A stretch of DNA of 12,588 bases from Goniomonas avonlea (lineage: Eukaryota; Cryptophyceae; Goniomonadida; Goniomonadaceae). The notes under the pieces are model-generated. The model was not told where the DNA came from. It worked only from the letters and a program-made list of their open reading frames with translations, and searched no databases. Numbering within the stretch: position 1 is the first letter of the stretch; each line of letters opens with the position of its first letter. The stretch is taken from the NCBI GenBank assembly GCA_003573635.1, contig QUTJ01031541.1, forward strand, positions 1 through 12,588, written 5' to 3'. The position numbers were made by a program, and so were the translations under genes. This document shows, one piece after another, positions 1 to 7,111 of this stretch.

Positions 1-43
1 GGGAGGGGGGGATAGGGGGGAGCACGGAAAGCGGGGGGAGTAC

Positions 44-2820
44 CTGAGTCTCTCCAAGAGAAATAGAGCCACCCGGGTGGATCCAGTGCTCTCGGTGCAT
101 TGCCCACGCAGACTCTACCGCATTCAGATACCGTGCCTGTTGATTCAGTACGGACTTAAGATGACGCCAGAACGACGAGAGTCTTTTGGGTGGGACCAAG
201 GGGAGGGAAGCAGAGGAGCGACAGGGAGAAGAAATAAGGAGGAAGGCAGAGAAGGGGAGCAGGGCGAAATGAGCTCACGGCACCACTACACCACTACACC
301 ACTACACCACTACCCATGGCACCTCTCTCACACCGAACTACCACGCGCCACCTCACCGCACCACACCACACCACCATAATGCTCGGGACAAACATCTCAC
401 AACACCACCTCACAACCTCACCGCACCGCACCACACCGCACCACACCGCACCGCAACCGCACCGCACTACACCAGCGCACCGAGCTACCATCTGACCACA
501 CCACACCACACCACACCACACGGCACCGCACCGCACCGCACCGCACCACCCCGCACCGCACGGCAGGACGCTCACCTCGCCGGTGATCTGGTACATGTCC
601 ATGTACGCCTCGATGGCCGTCAGCTGGTAGTTGTGAGAAAACCAATGCTTTTGCCAGATGGACGCCAGGTCGCCAGTCTGCCGACACACTCAGGCACTCC
701 AGGTCCATACAGACGGCGTGCGCGATACGGCGAGAGAGAGACAGAGAGGGGGGAGGGGGGCTTCTCAGGTTCCGGAATGTGTTTACAGAAGAGAATGGAT
801 GTGACATGTTTGACAGTCCCAGAGAGGAGAGGACAGGGAGGTGGGGTGGGGGGTGGCTCCTTCGAACCATTGAAATATTGTACAGGGAGGGGAAGCGCGG
901 GGATGCAGCAGGGAAAGGGGCAGGGCTCGCTTGATCACAAACACAGTCGAGCCGGCAGAAACACAGAAATGTTTTGAATTGGCAAGGGCGGGGGGGGGGG
1001 CGCTTGGTTCTTGGAGGGGAGAAGACGTCAACAACAATGGCGCAGACCTCAACAACAACAATGGAGCAGACGTCAACAACCACAATGGGGCAGACCTCGA
1101 CAACAATCGCACCGCGAGCATGGCAAGCCACCACTCCTCTTGGTAGAGGTTGGTCACCAGGTCGACATCTGCTTGTGTTCCGGCTTCACTCAGGGCCATG
1201 CGAGTGCTGTCAACCATACAGTCAACTACACCAGTTGCCCCACAAACAGCACCAGCACCACCACCACAACAACAGCAACCAACACCAACACCGCATCTCA
1301 TCATCACCATCAGGGCATGACATGCGCACGTGAAGTGTCGAGAACACGTGCGTAAGGTCATGATGGCAGCAGCACTGCCTGTGGTGCAGGGCAGGTCACT
1401 GCATTCATGGGAGAGGGGGGGGGGGAGGGGGAGGAGGGAGCGGAGGGGGGAGCGAGGGACCAGACTCACTTGTGAATGATGCCTTGGCTGATGAGGTAAA
1501 TCAGGTGGCCTGTCTTGGTTCCAGCGCCGGAATGATTCTTCCCGTCCCATCCAGGAGGCGGTCCCGCAGCAGGTGTCTGCACATGGTTTTAAACAGTGTC
1601 AAAATATCCTTAGTTACAACCGTTTAAAAACGATCATGGTTTGAATAGGCTTGAATAAAAGGTATTCAGTATTCACTAATTCCGGCAAGGCCGCGTGTGG
1701 CATTGATCTTGTTTCTATTCATTGCAGGAATGCTCACACAATGCCACGAAATAACTACACACCTGCCAAGGAACGTTACCGCCGTCGGGAGGCAAGAACT
1801 GCGGCAAGTACGTACAGTTGTTGAACCAATTCAGCATTCCACGCATCAGGGGGAGCGCCTGTCGTTACGTTACGTTCCGGATTTCAGCCCGCTTTGGGGA
1901 AGTTTGAAATACCTTGGGGTTACCAGCCGTGTGTGCCTCGAGTAAGCCGTGGGTTGTCCACGAAAGCGTGTAGTCTGGATGCTGCATAAATTGTGTAAGC
2001 GGGGGGGTCTGCTTTGCCACGAGCTTGCCTCATCAACGGGCAAGCAATCTTTCGGAAAACCCATTATGTACCCATCGCTCGTCGAGCAGTTTTGGATCCC
2101 ATCGATCAATTCGTCCATCATGGAGCGCAACTGTGGGACCTGCTGGAGATTGAGAATTTGCAACAAGGTAAAACCTGACGTACCTCTTTCCAGCGAAGGA
2201 TTCCACCAGCTCCCATCAAAAAGAGCCCGGCCAATGATCCCTCAACCCATCCCGTCTTGCAATCCCATCCGTGGCATGTCCTGTTGCGACGGTCAGCCAA
2301 GGCTACCAAAACCAGAAAAAACAAACCCGGGATTCGGGAGGCCAGCACGTTTCCTGAAATTGAACAGGAGATCGTCGACTTTGAAATTGGTAATCAAATA
2401 TTGGATGTTGTCTTCAAAGCTGGTGAGCAGAGGACCCTCCCTCAGCGTCACACCGGCGATCGGGATTTCAAGGCCGAACTGAACCGCGGGCTTCACCGGC
2501 GAATCGTTTCTGGGACGCAAGCGCTGCCAATATTGGCAACCGGAAATGGATTCAACAGAATACAAGCGAGTAAAACCGCCGATTCCACAGCGGTAAGGAG
2601 GCTCGTCCCCGCACAGGTTGAAGTGGACGCAGTCGTCTCGGCCAAGGCAGGCCGCTGCACAGGCCTCAGCAGAGGGAAGGTATATCGGCTCGAGAAGGTC
2701 CGCATGCAAAGCGCAAGTGTCGTTCTGAGCTGGGAGGAATGACGCTTCCCATTCTTCCGCATGTCCAATGCTTGCCCAGAGAAGCAGCCCCAAGATCGTC
2801 GTGTACGCCTTCGGCGTCAT
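44..2820 (-). CDS. Secreted PAN/Apple-like + GH127 (DUF1680) glycoside hydrolase, nine exons, 3' end off the window
   Basis: Exons: 2820-2327, 2280-2184, 2139-2029, 1981-1913, 1858-1763, 1576-1470, 1206-1113, 677-576 and 136-44; together 1263 nt, 421 codons, with phases matching at every junction. The ATG at 2820 opens a signal peptide (residues 1-21, ending ASIGHA). Residues 36-95 carry seven cysteines (C36, C54, C58, C64, C70, C78, C95) in a PAN/Apple-like pattern. From about residue 115 the protein follows GH127: VTLREGP, LLFNFRKRAGLPNPG, GWD, DGYIMGFP, DYTLSWTTHGLLEAHTAGNP, FNNCTYLPQFLPPDGGN, GHLIYLISQGIIHNTRMALS, LYQEEWWLAMLA, HNYQLTAIEAYMDMYQITGE and HWIHPGGSISLGE. Known GH127 enzymes remove beta-L-arabinofuranose using a zinc-bound cysteine. 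E419 in GGSISLGE sits where the acid/base glutamate is expected (inference); the zinc cysteines would lie off the left edge. Family members run about 600-650 aa, so a third is missing. The substrate is unknown, and an arabinose-specific role is inferred only from the family. Confidence 0.85.
137..575. repeat. Long intron 8 of the GH127 gene, filled with CACCG/CACAC pentamers and an 8-bp tandem repeat
   Basis: This 439-nt intron (minus strand, GTGAGC donor at 575, CAG acceptor at 137) separates exons 8 and 9. On the plus strand it holds four exact copies of CACCACTA at 281-312, then a G-poor stretch from about 345 to 560 made of ACCAC and ACCGC pentamers, with a run of ACCAC near 495-520 and one of ACCGC near 523-545. 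Positions 184-270 are purine-rich. No coding signal belonging to the gene is seen inside. The open frames that cross it on either strand are products of the repeat. Confidence 0.8.
678..1112. repeat. Long intron 7 of the GH127 gene, with a 21-24 bp minisatellite at about 1024-1111
   Basis: The 435-nt intron begins GTGCGA at 1112, a weak donor, and ends CGGCAG at 678. Next to the donor, on the plus strand, are about four units starting GACGTCAACAAC or GACCTCAACAAC and ending near ATGGMGCA, at 1024-1044, 1045-1068, 1069-1092 and 1093-1111. Because the units are multiples of three, the plus strand shows an artificial GAD(V/L)NNNN peptide repeat. The rest holds short G-runs (747-759, 838-854, 988-1000). 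Splicing it out joins WWLAMLA to TGDLASIWQ in frame, as the GH127 alignment requires. Confidence 0.7.
1409..1458 (+). repeat. G-rich tract in GH127 intron 6 (possible G-quadruplex)
   Basis: Inside the 263-nt intron 6 (1469-1207, donor GTGAGT) the plus strand carries a nearly uninterrupted purine tract with an 11-base G run at 1415-1425 and several further GGG or longer runs up to 1457. In the pre-mRNA of the minus-strand gene this is a C/U-rich stretch just downstream of the donor. It is four or more G-runs in under 50 nt, so it could fold as a quadruplex in DNA. No function is claimed. Confidence 0.5.
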
Positions 2821-3062
2821 TCCACAACAACAAGAATTTCCAATTTTCCACGACACAACCTGTGGCGTGGAATATTTCTGCTGAAAAAAGTGAATAGAGA
2901 CTCAGAACGAACAGTCGTTATCTGTAACGTTATCTGTCATGGAGTTTCTATTCAAAGTTCACCTAGATTTAAACCCCTATCGGATTTGTAAGTACTCCAC
3001 CGTGATCCTCAGATCATCCACGCCAACTTCTTCGAGGCGCCAAAATCGAGGCCCGAAAGTTC
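2821..3062. promoter_or_regulatory. Divergent intergenic region between the GH127 and RCC1 genes, with a 10-bp direct repeat
   Basis: The two start codons face away from each other across 242 bp, so the region should hold both promoters and 5' UTRs. The clearest structure is CGTTATCTGT at 2916-2925, repeated exactly at 2928-2937, a 12-bp period. Each copy contains AGATAA on the minus strand, a GATA-type core. No convincing TATA box is visible. A regulatory role is inferred from position only. Confidence 0.4.
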
Positions 3063-4696
3063 ATGCCTACGAGGAGCGGCCGGTCTGCCGGCGACCCGAG
3101 CTCTCCACCTCCCACCGAGACCCATGAATCAATGTGGAAGGATAATGTCAGGCCTCTTTTGAGACTTGTGCTTGGCTGACCCTTGTTTCTGCAGGAGTAC
3201 TCGGTCGTTTTTGTCTGGGGAGGGAACACGTTTTGCCAATTAGGACTGGGGGAGGAGACTTCCTCGGTGAAGCTCCCTCGGCAGCTCCATGCATTTGATG
3301 AAGCCAGAATTTGCAATGTGGTCACATCAGCTTCTCATTCCCTTGCGATCTCGAACACTGGGGAGGTCTATCGATGGGGGAAGGCGGAAGTGGAGCCCGT
3401 CCGCCTTGACCTAGGCTCCGTAAATGGCGCTGAGGTTCACGGTCTCGGCTGCATCCAGGATGTTGACTACTTTTTGTGCAAAGACTCTAGGCTTGAGTCC
3501 AAAGTCTTTGAGATGACCCGGGAGGACATTCCTCGCAGTGTGCGAGCTCTGGACAACCGAGGAGTCCAAAGACTCATCTGTGGACATGACTTTGCTGGAG
3601 CCCTTACAAACACTGGTCAGCTGTACACCTGGGGCAATAATGAATCTGGACAACTTGGACTGGGGCACACCTTGGAGGTGGGCGCTCCAGGACTCGTGAC
3701 CCTGCCCCCAGTTGTGACTGGCTCTTTCGGTCATAATCACGCGATCGTCGTGTGTCGCGAATTATACAGGAGAGACAACCATCTATATGTCTGGGGTGAC
3801 AACAAATGTGGTCAAATTGGCAATGGAGGAACCAACCAGCAACTAGATCCTTGGCATCTGGTGCGTATGTCTTTTGCATTTTCGACCTCATCGCGTGCCT
3901 CCCTGGCAGGTTCTGCCGTCGCCGTCGGCTCCCGCTCTTATCGCGGCAAGTGGCATTGCTACTGCGATCATCACGGAGTGTGGGGACCTCTGGCAGTGTG
4001 GTGGCCATGTGAATTCAATGCCAACGCGCGTGTCTCAGCTTGGTCGACCGGCCGCATCAGGGACTCTCGTTGCAGGCTATTCGCACTTCTGCCATCTCTC
4101 TGATGAAGGAGTAGTGTCAACCTGGGGACATAATCAGGTCACGCCTGCCTCCTCCGCTCCATCTCTGAATGACTGTTTACAGGCGGGGCAGCTTGGTCTT
4201 GGCCACACAGCGAACCGCCTTCCTGGTGCCCCAGTCATCTACCGTCGAGGGCAGCCTGATAGCGAACCACTTCCCGCTTGCGTACGTTCTAAGACAGCAG
4301 TTCCAAACAGTATGAATCTTATCAGTTATTGATCTGACTCGGCTTGGTGCTGGCATTGCACTGTTTTTTAGGCTTGCGGTGTGAGTAGCTGTTAGGCCTG
4401 GTGGTTGCAACTCTGTCCTGGTGGTTGCAACTATGTCGTTGGCCTTGGATGCCCACTCAACAATGCAGGTCACGGCGCTGGAGGAGCTGCGGAAAGTGCA
4501 CCTCGTGACCCGAGTTGCGGCTGCAGGCAACCACTGTATCGCTATCGGTGTTTGTGGTATGGCTGCGTTTTTTCCTTTTCATCACACAATGGCCACTGGC
4601 AAGATTCATGATTTAGGATATGGCGTGCTATTGTCAAATATGTCTCGGATCGAAACTCGTGGGAGGTGCTCACGAATCTCTAGCGACGGGCGCTGA
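3063..4696 (+). CDS. RCC1-repeat beta-propeller protein, five exons
   Basis: Exons: 3063-3146, 3195-3860, 3910-4137, 4183-4281 and 4469-4696, giving about 434 codons, all junctions phase 0; introns are 48, 49, 45 and 187 nt. The ATG at 3063 is the first in frame after an in-frame stop near 3002. Residues 1-28 form a Ser/Pro-rich leader. Then come RCC1 repeats with the WG-x-N-x-x-G-Q-L-G-L-G signature: VFVWGGNTFCQLGLG, GEVYRWG, GQLYTWGNNESGQLGLG, LYVWGDNKCGQIGNG, DLWQCG, and VVSTWGHNQ joined to AGQLGLG exactly across intron 3. AAAGNHCIAI closes the last recognisable repeat. The length matches a seven-bladed RCC1 propeller. RCC1 itself is the Ran nucleotide exchange factor on chromatin, but many RCC1-like proteins have other jobs, so no specific role is assigned. 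The last 45 or so codons after GNHCIAI are not RCC1-like, and splicing to exons downstream of 4872 is an alternative. Confidence 0.85.
4397..4436 (+). repeat. 20-bp tandem duplication in the last RCC1 intron
   Basis: CCTGGTGGTTGCAACTCTGT at 4397-4416 is followed directly by a copy differing at one base (4417-4436). It lies in the only long intron of the RCC1 gene (4282-4468, 187 nt), shortly before the acceptor at 4468, and accounts for part of its extra length. Confidence 0.8.
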
Positions 4697-4750
4697 GAGT
4701 GTAGTCATTTTATTAACCGGTTCCGCTGGATAGCGGCTGGTTTCCCTTCG

Positions 4751-4807
4751 GTCGGCAGAGGACGTTGGACGAGGCTGGTTCTTTTTTGGTCGGCAGAGGA
4801 CGTCGGA
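4751..4807 (+). repeat. 19-bp direct repeat downstream of the RCC1 gene
   Basis: GTCGGCAGAGGACGTTGGA (4751-4769) recurs at 4789-4807 with a single T-to-C change, a 38-bp offset. It lies just past the proposed RCC1 stop, in a 3' UTR, an intron or intergenic DNA depending on which 3' end is right. A T-rich, pyrimidine-rich tract follows (about 4811-4842). Confidence 0.75.
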
Positions 4808-4850
4808 TGTGTATTTTTTATTCATTCCTGTGTGTTTTTTTGTTGCGTAA

Positions 4851-5268
4851 TGCTCACCCGCGCGTCTCGCAGCCCTCACATGGCGCAATGAACGACAACT
4901 ATGGATAGGGCTGCTGCAGTCCCGACCGCCTCCACAACCTGGCAGGAAGGGCAAAGCACCCGCAAGTACTGTACGAAAGCGATGTTTGCTCCCGTTGCTG
5001 AACGCGGCCTTGCTTCATCGCGTCATTGGCCAGGCAAGCTCCCGTTGCAAGTTTGTATGGATGATGCACCCCATGTGTAACTCGGAGTACTGCTTTGACA
5101 AGGAGGTCTGACTTCCGGACAGGCGTGCCCCCGGTGTTTGGACCAAGGATCTGTGGACTTGGGCCCTATAGCTTTGTGAGCGGCGTGAATCTGGTGCATT
5201 TCACGTCGCTTCTGGCCAACTTAGAGAGACTGACCAGGGGTATTGAATGTTTATCAAATGAGAAATGA
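4851..5268 (+). other. Spacer with unassigned open frames, possibly further RCC1 exons or a small unrecognised gene
   Basis: One plus frame is open from 4851 to the stop at 5109-5111 and contains RKRCLLPLLNAALLHRV and HPMCNSEYCFDKEV. A second frame, open from 5065 to the stop at 5266-5268, ends with SGVNLVHFTSLLANLERL followed by TRGIECLSNEK. Both read like protein, not noise, but neither has an early ATG. A pyrimidine-rich tract and CAG at 4870-4872 make a credible acceptor. A phase-1 donor at 4548, right after the RCC1 GNHCIAI motif, would join to it in frame (325-nt intron). I could not find a clean splice linking the two frames and recognise no domain. The remainder up to 5415 shows nothing clear. 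Confidence 0.35.
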
Positions 5269-5415
5269 TATAAAATATTATTGATGAACCCGTCCTCCTC
5301 AATTGACCAAAGTACAACGATGGGCAAATCATGGCCCACTTGTGCATCTGCAAATTAGCAGGAGGCAAAATGGGTCCACTGGTACTGTACACAGAAAGCC
5401 TTCTGCAAGTTGCAG

Positions 5416-6092
5416 TTAACTGACAACACAAATCGAAGACACGCCAAGCAGCTTTTTGACCTCTGGTGTCTTTCCCACATCTTTTGCGCACTTGCCAACC
5501 TGCCCACACGGTCAGTTGGCAACGAGAGAACAGGAGCTCCGGGACCTGGTTCTTTAGCTTCGGACTTGCACCAGCTTCGAGCAAAATCTTCACAGCATCA
5601 GCCTGGCTGTTCGCCGCCGCAGTCATCAGCGCAGATGCCCCTTTCTGCGACTGTTCAGCCAGCTATGTCTCCATCCGCAAATTCTCACCGAGTTCTGCAG
5701 ATCAACAGATGCCCCTGCTTCCAACAGTTCTCGGATTGAATCGCAGTGTCCATATTGTGCGGCATTCATAAGTGCAGTTGAACCGTTCTGAAGAGGTTCA
5801 AAACCAGATCAAAAGGTCAGACTCTGACCTTATTTTTCATGTCCAGCGCTGCTCCTGCCTTCAGGAGTGCCTTTACAGTGAGGGTGTGACCATTGGCAGC
5901 CGCAATCATAAGAGGAGTCCAAGTTTTCTCGTCCAGAGCATTTACATCCTCGCCACCCTGGACGAGAAAAGTGACAGTGACGAAGTCACCGTCGCGGGCT
6001 GCAACATGGATTGGTGTTGTCGACGTCATGGCCACCAAGCAAACTGACCGTTGTTCCACGACTCGGCTTGTGTACGAGGATACGCTGCCCAT
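5416..6092 (-). CDS. Small ankyrin-repeat protein, four exons, complete
   Basis: Exons: 6092-5829, 5787-5689, 5644-5546 and 5499-5416 (stop TAA). Introns are 41, 44 and 46 nt, all GT-AG and phase 0, giving 181 aa. Residues 25-88 hold two ankyrin repeats (TPIHVAARDGD..., TPLMIAAANGHTLTVKALLKAGA). Exon 2 is exactly one 33-residue repeat (STALMNAAQYGH...IRELLEAGASVDLQNS) and exon 3 exactly one more (SALMTAAANSQADAVKILLEAGAS). Exon 4 gives a short C-terminal cap ending LLGVSSICVVS. Ankyrin repeats are protein-binding scaffolds; the partner is unknown, and there is no signal peptide or membrane segment. The ATG at 6092 is the first in frame; the ATG at 6029, just before the repeats, is an alternative. 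It is convergent with the RCC1 gene. Confidence 0.87.
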
Positions 6093-6141
6093 ACAGCTGC
6101 TTCCACATTACTGTCATTACTTCGTTCGGTAACTTCGGTTC

Positions 6142-6280
6142 GAGAGAGAGAGAGAGTATTCAAGCACCTAGGAAGCTGCAGAGCAGCCACAGATCCGTAG
6201 ATCTGCCTAGGAGCGAGAGAGAGAGAGAGAGGAGAGGGAGATAGATAGAGAGAGAGAGAGGGAGAGAGAGAGAGATGGAG
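6142..6280 (+). repeat. (GA)n microsatellite cluster
   Basis: GA runs at 6142-6156 and about 6214-6276 flank a short unique segment with two CCTAGG sites (at about 6168 and 6207). They lie upstream of the ankyrin gene and just beyond the probable 3' end of the retrotransposon. A short CT run at 6450-6463 is on the other side. The interval 6281-6424 holds no gene I can support. Confidence 0.85.
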
Positions 6281-6424
6281 GGGGGGTGTGATAGGGGGGC
6301 GGCAGAAGGGCAAGCCGAAGGATTCAGTGCTCGAGTACTTCCTCTCCCTCCTTTCCTGTCTTTCTCTCTCGATTTCCTTCTGACCTTCCCTCTCTGTCCC
6401 TCCCACATGCAACTGTCTATATGT

Positions 6425-6444
6425 CAGCTACGTTCAGCTACGTT
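6425..6444 (-). repeat. Two 10-bp tandem units, candidate 3' end of the retrotransposon
   Basis: On the minus strand AACGTAGCTG occurs twice in tandem directly downstream of the last open frame of the element. No poly(A) tail is seen. Several non-LTR families end in short tandem repeats instead of poly(A), so this may mark or lie near the 3' terminus. With the 5' end outside the window, target-site duplications cannot be checked. Confidence 0.35.
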
Positions 6445-6463
6445 TGTATACTCTCTCTCTCCT

Positions 6464-7111
6464 TCAGCATTCATCATGTACAACTACCTGTCCAAGTCTT
6501 GGGCTGGGGGGCCTGTCTGCTTCTAAGCCGTGTGCTCTGGGGTGTGAAGCCGCGCCGTACACTGTGTCGCGTGTGAGACCTAGTGTGTGCAGGACTTGTG
6601 TTGTTCTATGTGCTTGGGACTTGCGTGGTGGTCTTTCACTCTTGGGTGTACTTAGAGCTTTATCTATGTTCTGCCACATGTACCACAGGTTCTCTAGAAA
6701 GGGGCGTCTAAGAGGCTCAGCATAGCCTGGGGTTGGCAGTATTTGTTGCAGCTTGGTGAGACTCGAGGGGATCATACCAAAGACCCATCTCTCAGGCTTC
6801 CAGTGTGCTATCTCAAAGGCCAGTGAGTATTGTTCGGGGCTCTGCGCTTTTTGGTCTCGGGCGGTCTGTGGTATTATGCTGATAGGGAGGTTGTAGGTCC
6901 GGAGTAACTGGGCATCATTTAGTGTGCTTGTTGTCTCTGGGAAAGTTTGCCTATTGATATTTATTCCTTGTTCCCCATCCTTAAGGTTAGCTCTGGCCCA
7001 CTCAAGTATCCGACATCTAGAGTTGTTGGGAAAAGGCGAAAGTCTTTTGGCGTACGGGCTTTGCCACATCACCACCGCTATTGAGAAGGGCCCGGGGTAC
7101 CTTTGGATACT
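6464..7111 (-). CDS. C-terminal part of the retrotransposon polyprotein in the -1 frame (end of the methyltransferase plus tail)
   Basis: This frame opens after a TAG at 7112-7114, overlaps the main frame by 34 nt (7111-7078) and runs to a stop at 6464-6466, about 215 codons. Just past the main-frame stop it reads FSIAVVMWQSPYAKRLSPFP, which fits the last core strand of PCIF1-type methyltransferases, where a hydrophobic strand ending in Q is followed by an (F/Y)AK-x-x-P-x-P stretch. So it is the continuation of the same domain, not a separate gene. There is no ATG at the junction; the first ATG is at 7069. After about 40 codons it becomes an unrecognised tail (W/P-rich, e.g. RPFLENLWYMWQNIDKAL), and the last 55 codons are low-information and may be untranslated. 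Expression would need a frameshift or an unmutated copy. Confidence 0.7.
   Translation of the reverse strand, partial: SIQRYPGPFSIAVVMWQSPYAKRLSPFPNNSRCRILEWARANLKDGEQGININRQTFPETTSTLNDAQLLRTYNLPISIIPQTARDQKAQSPEQYSLAFEIAHWKPERWVFGMIPSSLTKLQQILPTPGYAEPLRRPFLENLWYMWQNIDKALSTPKSERPPRKSQAHRTTQVLHTLGLTRDTVYGAASHPRAHGLEADRPPSPRLGQVVVHDEC
7078..7111 (-). other. Frame overlap with -1 shift point (G GGC CCT heptamer at 7093-7087)
   Basis: In the main frame the codons are ACC CCG GGC CCT TCT CAA TAG. The methyltransferase continues one base back, as GGG CCC TTC TCA ATA. The heptamer G GGC CCT has the X XXY YYZ form of a -1 slippage site, but efficient eukaryotic sites have A or U in the second triplet, so C is unfavourable. 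Loss of one C from the CCCC run is the simpler explanation, and an assembly error is possible, since an N lies 340 bp away. Confidence 0.6.

Noticed and set aside
281-560. CRISPR-like or centromere-like array in the CACCG/CACAC region
   Set aside because: Units are 5-8 bp, irregular and without spacers; it is an ordinary intronic simple repeat in a eukaryote.
931-1355. Plus-strand frames with NNNN, QQQ and HHH runs, resembling low-complexity or ankyrin-like GADVN repeats
   Set aside because: They come from the minisatellite and trinucleotide runs inside introns of the opposite-strand gene and have no domain.
418-1550. Minus-strand open frames of 238 and 255 codons (418-1134 and 783-1550)
   Set aside because: They read through GH127 introns 6-8; only the short true exon parts (e.g. 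TRMALSEAG) are protein-like, while the rest is repeat-derived Cys/Gly/Val or Ser/Pro/Leu.
1715-1762. A 48-nt form of GH127 intron 5 ending at AATGAATAG
   Set aside because: The following frame hits a stop within 13 codons and lacks the family sequence, whereas the acceptor at 1577 restores it in phase.
1949-2742. Plus-strand frames of 161-177 codons opposite the GH127 5' exons
   Set aside because: They cross several mapped introns on the other strand and show no domain; they are shadows.
4670-4954. Minus-strand 94-codon frame between the RCC1 and ankyrin genes
   Set aside because: Arg/Ser/Pro-rich with no domain, and it spans the direct repeat and a T-rich tract.
6026-6412. Minus-strand frames rich in Ser/Leu/Pro over the GA microsatellite
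   Set aside because: The coding appearance is produced by the CT/GA repeat itself.
6464-7075. The 203-codon frame as an independent second ORF of the retrotransposon starting at GTG 7075
   Set aside because: Its first residues complete the methyltransferase core of the main frame, so a frame break in one ORF explains it better; there is no ATG at the junction.
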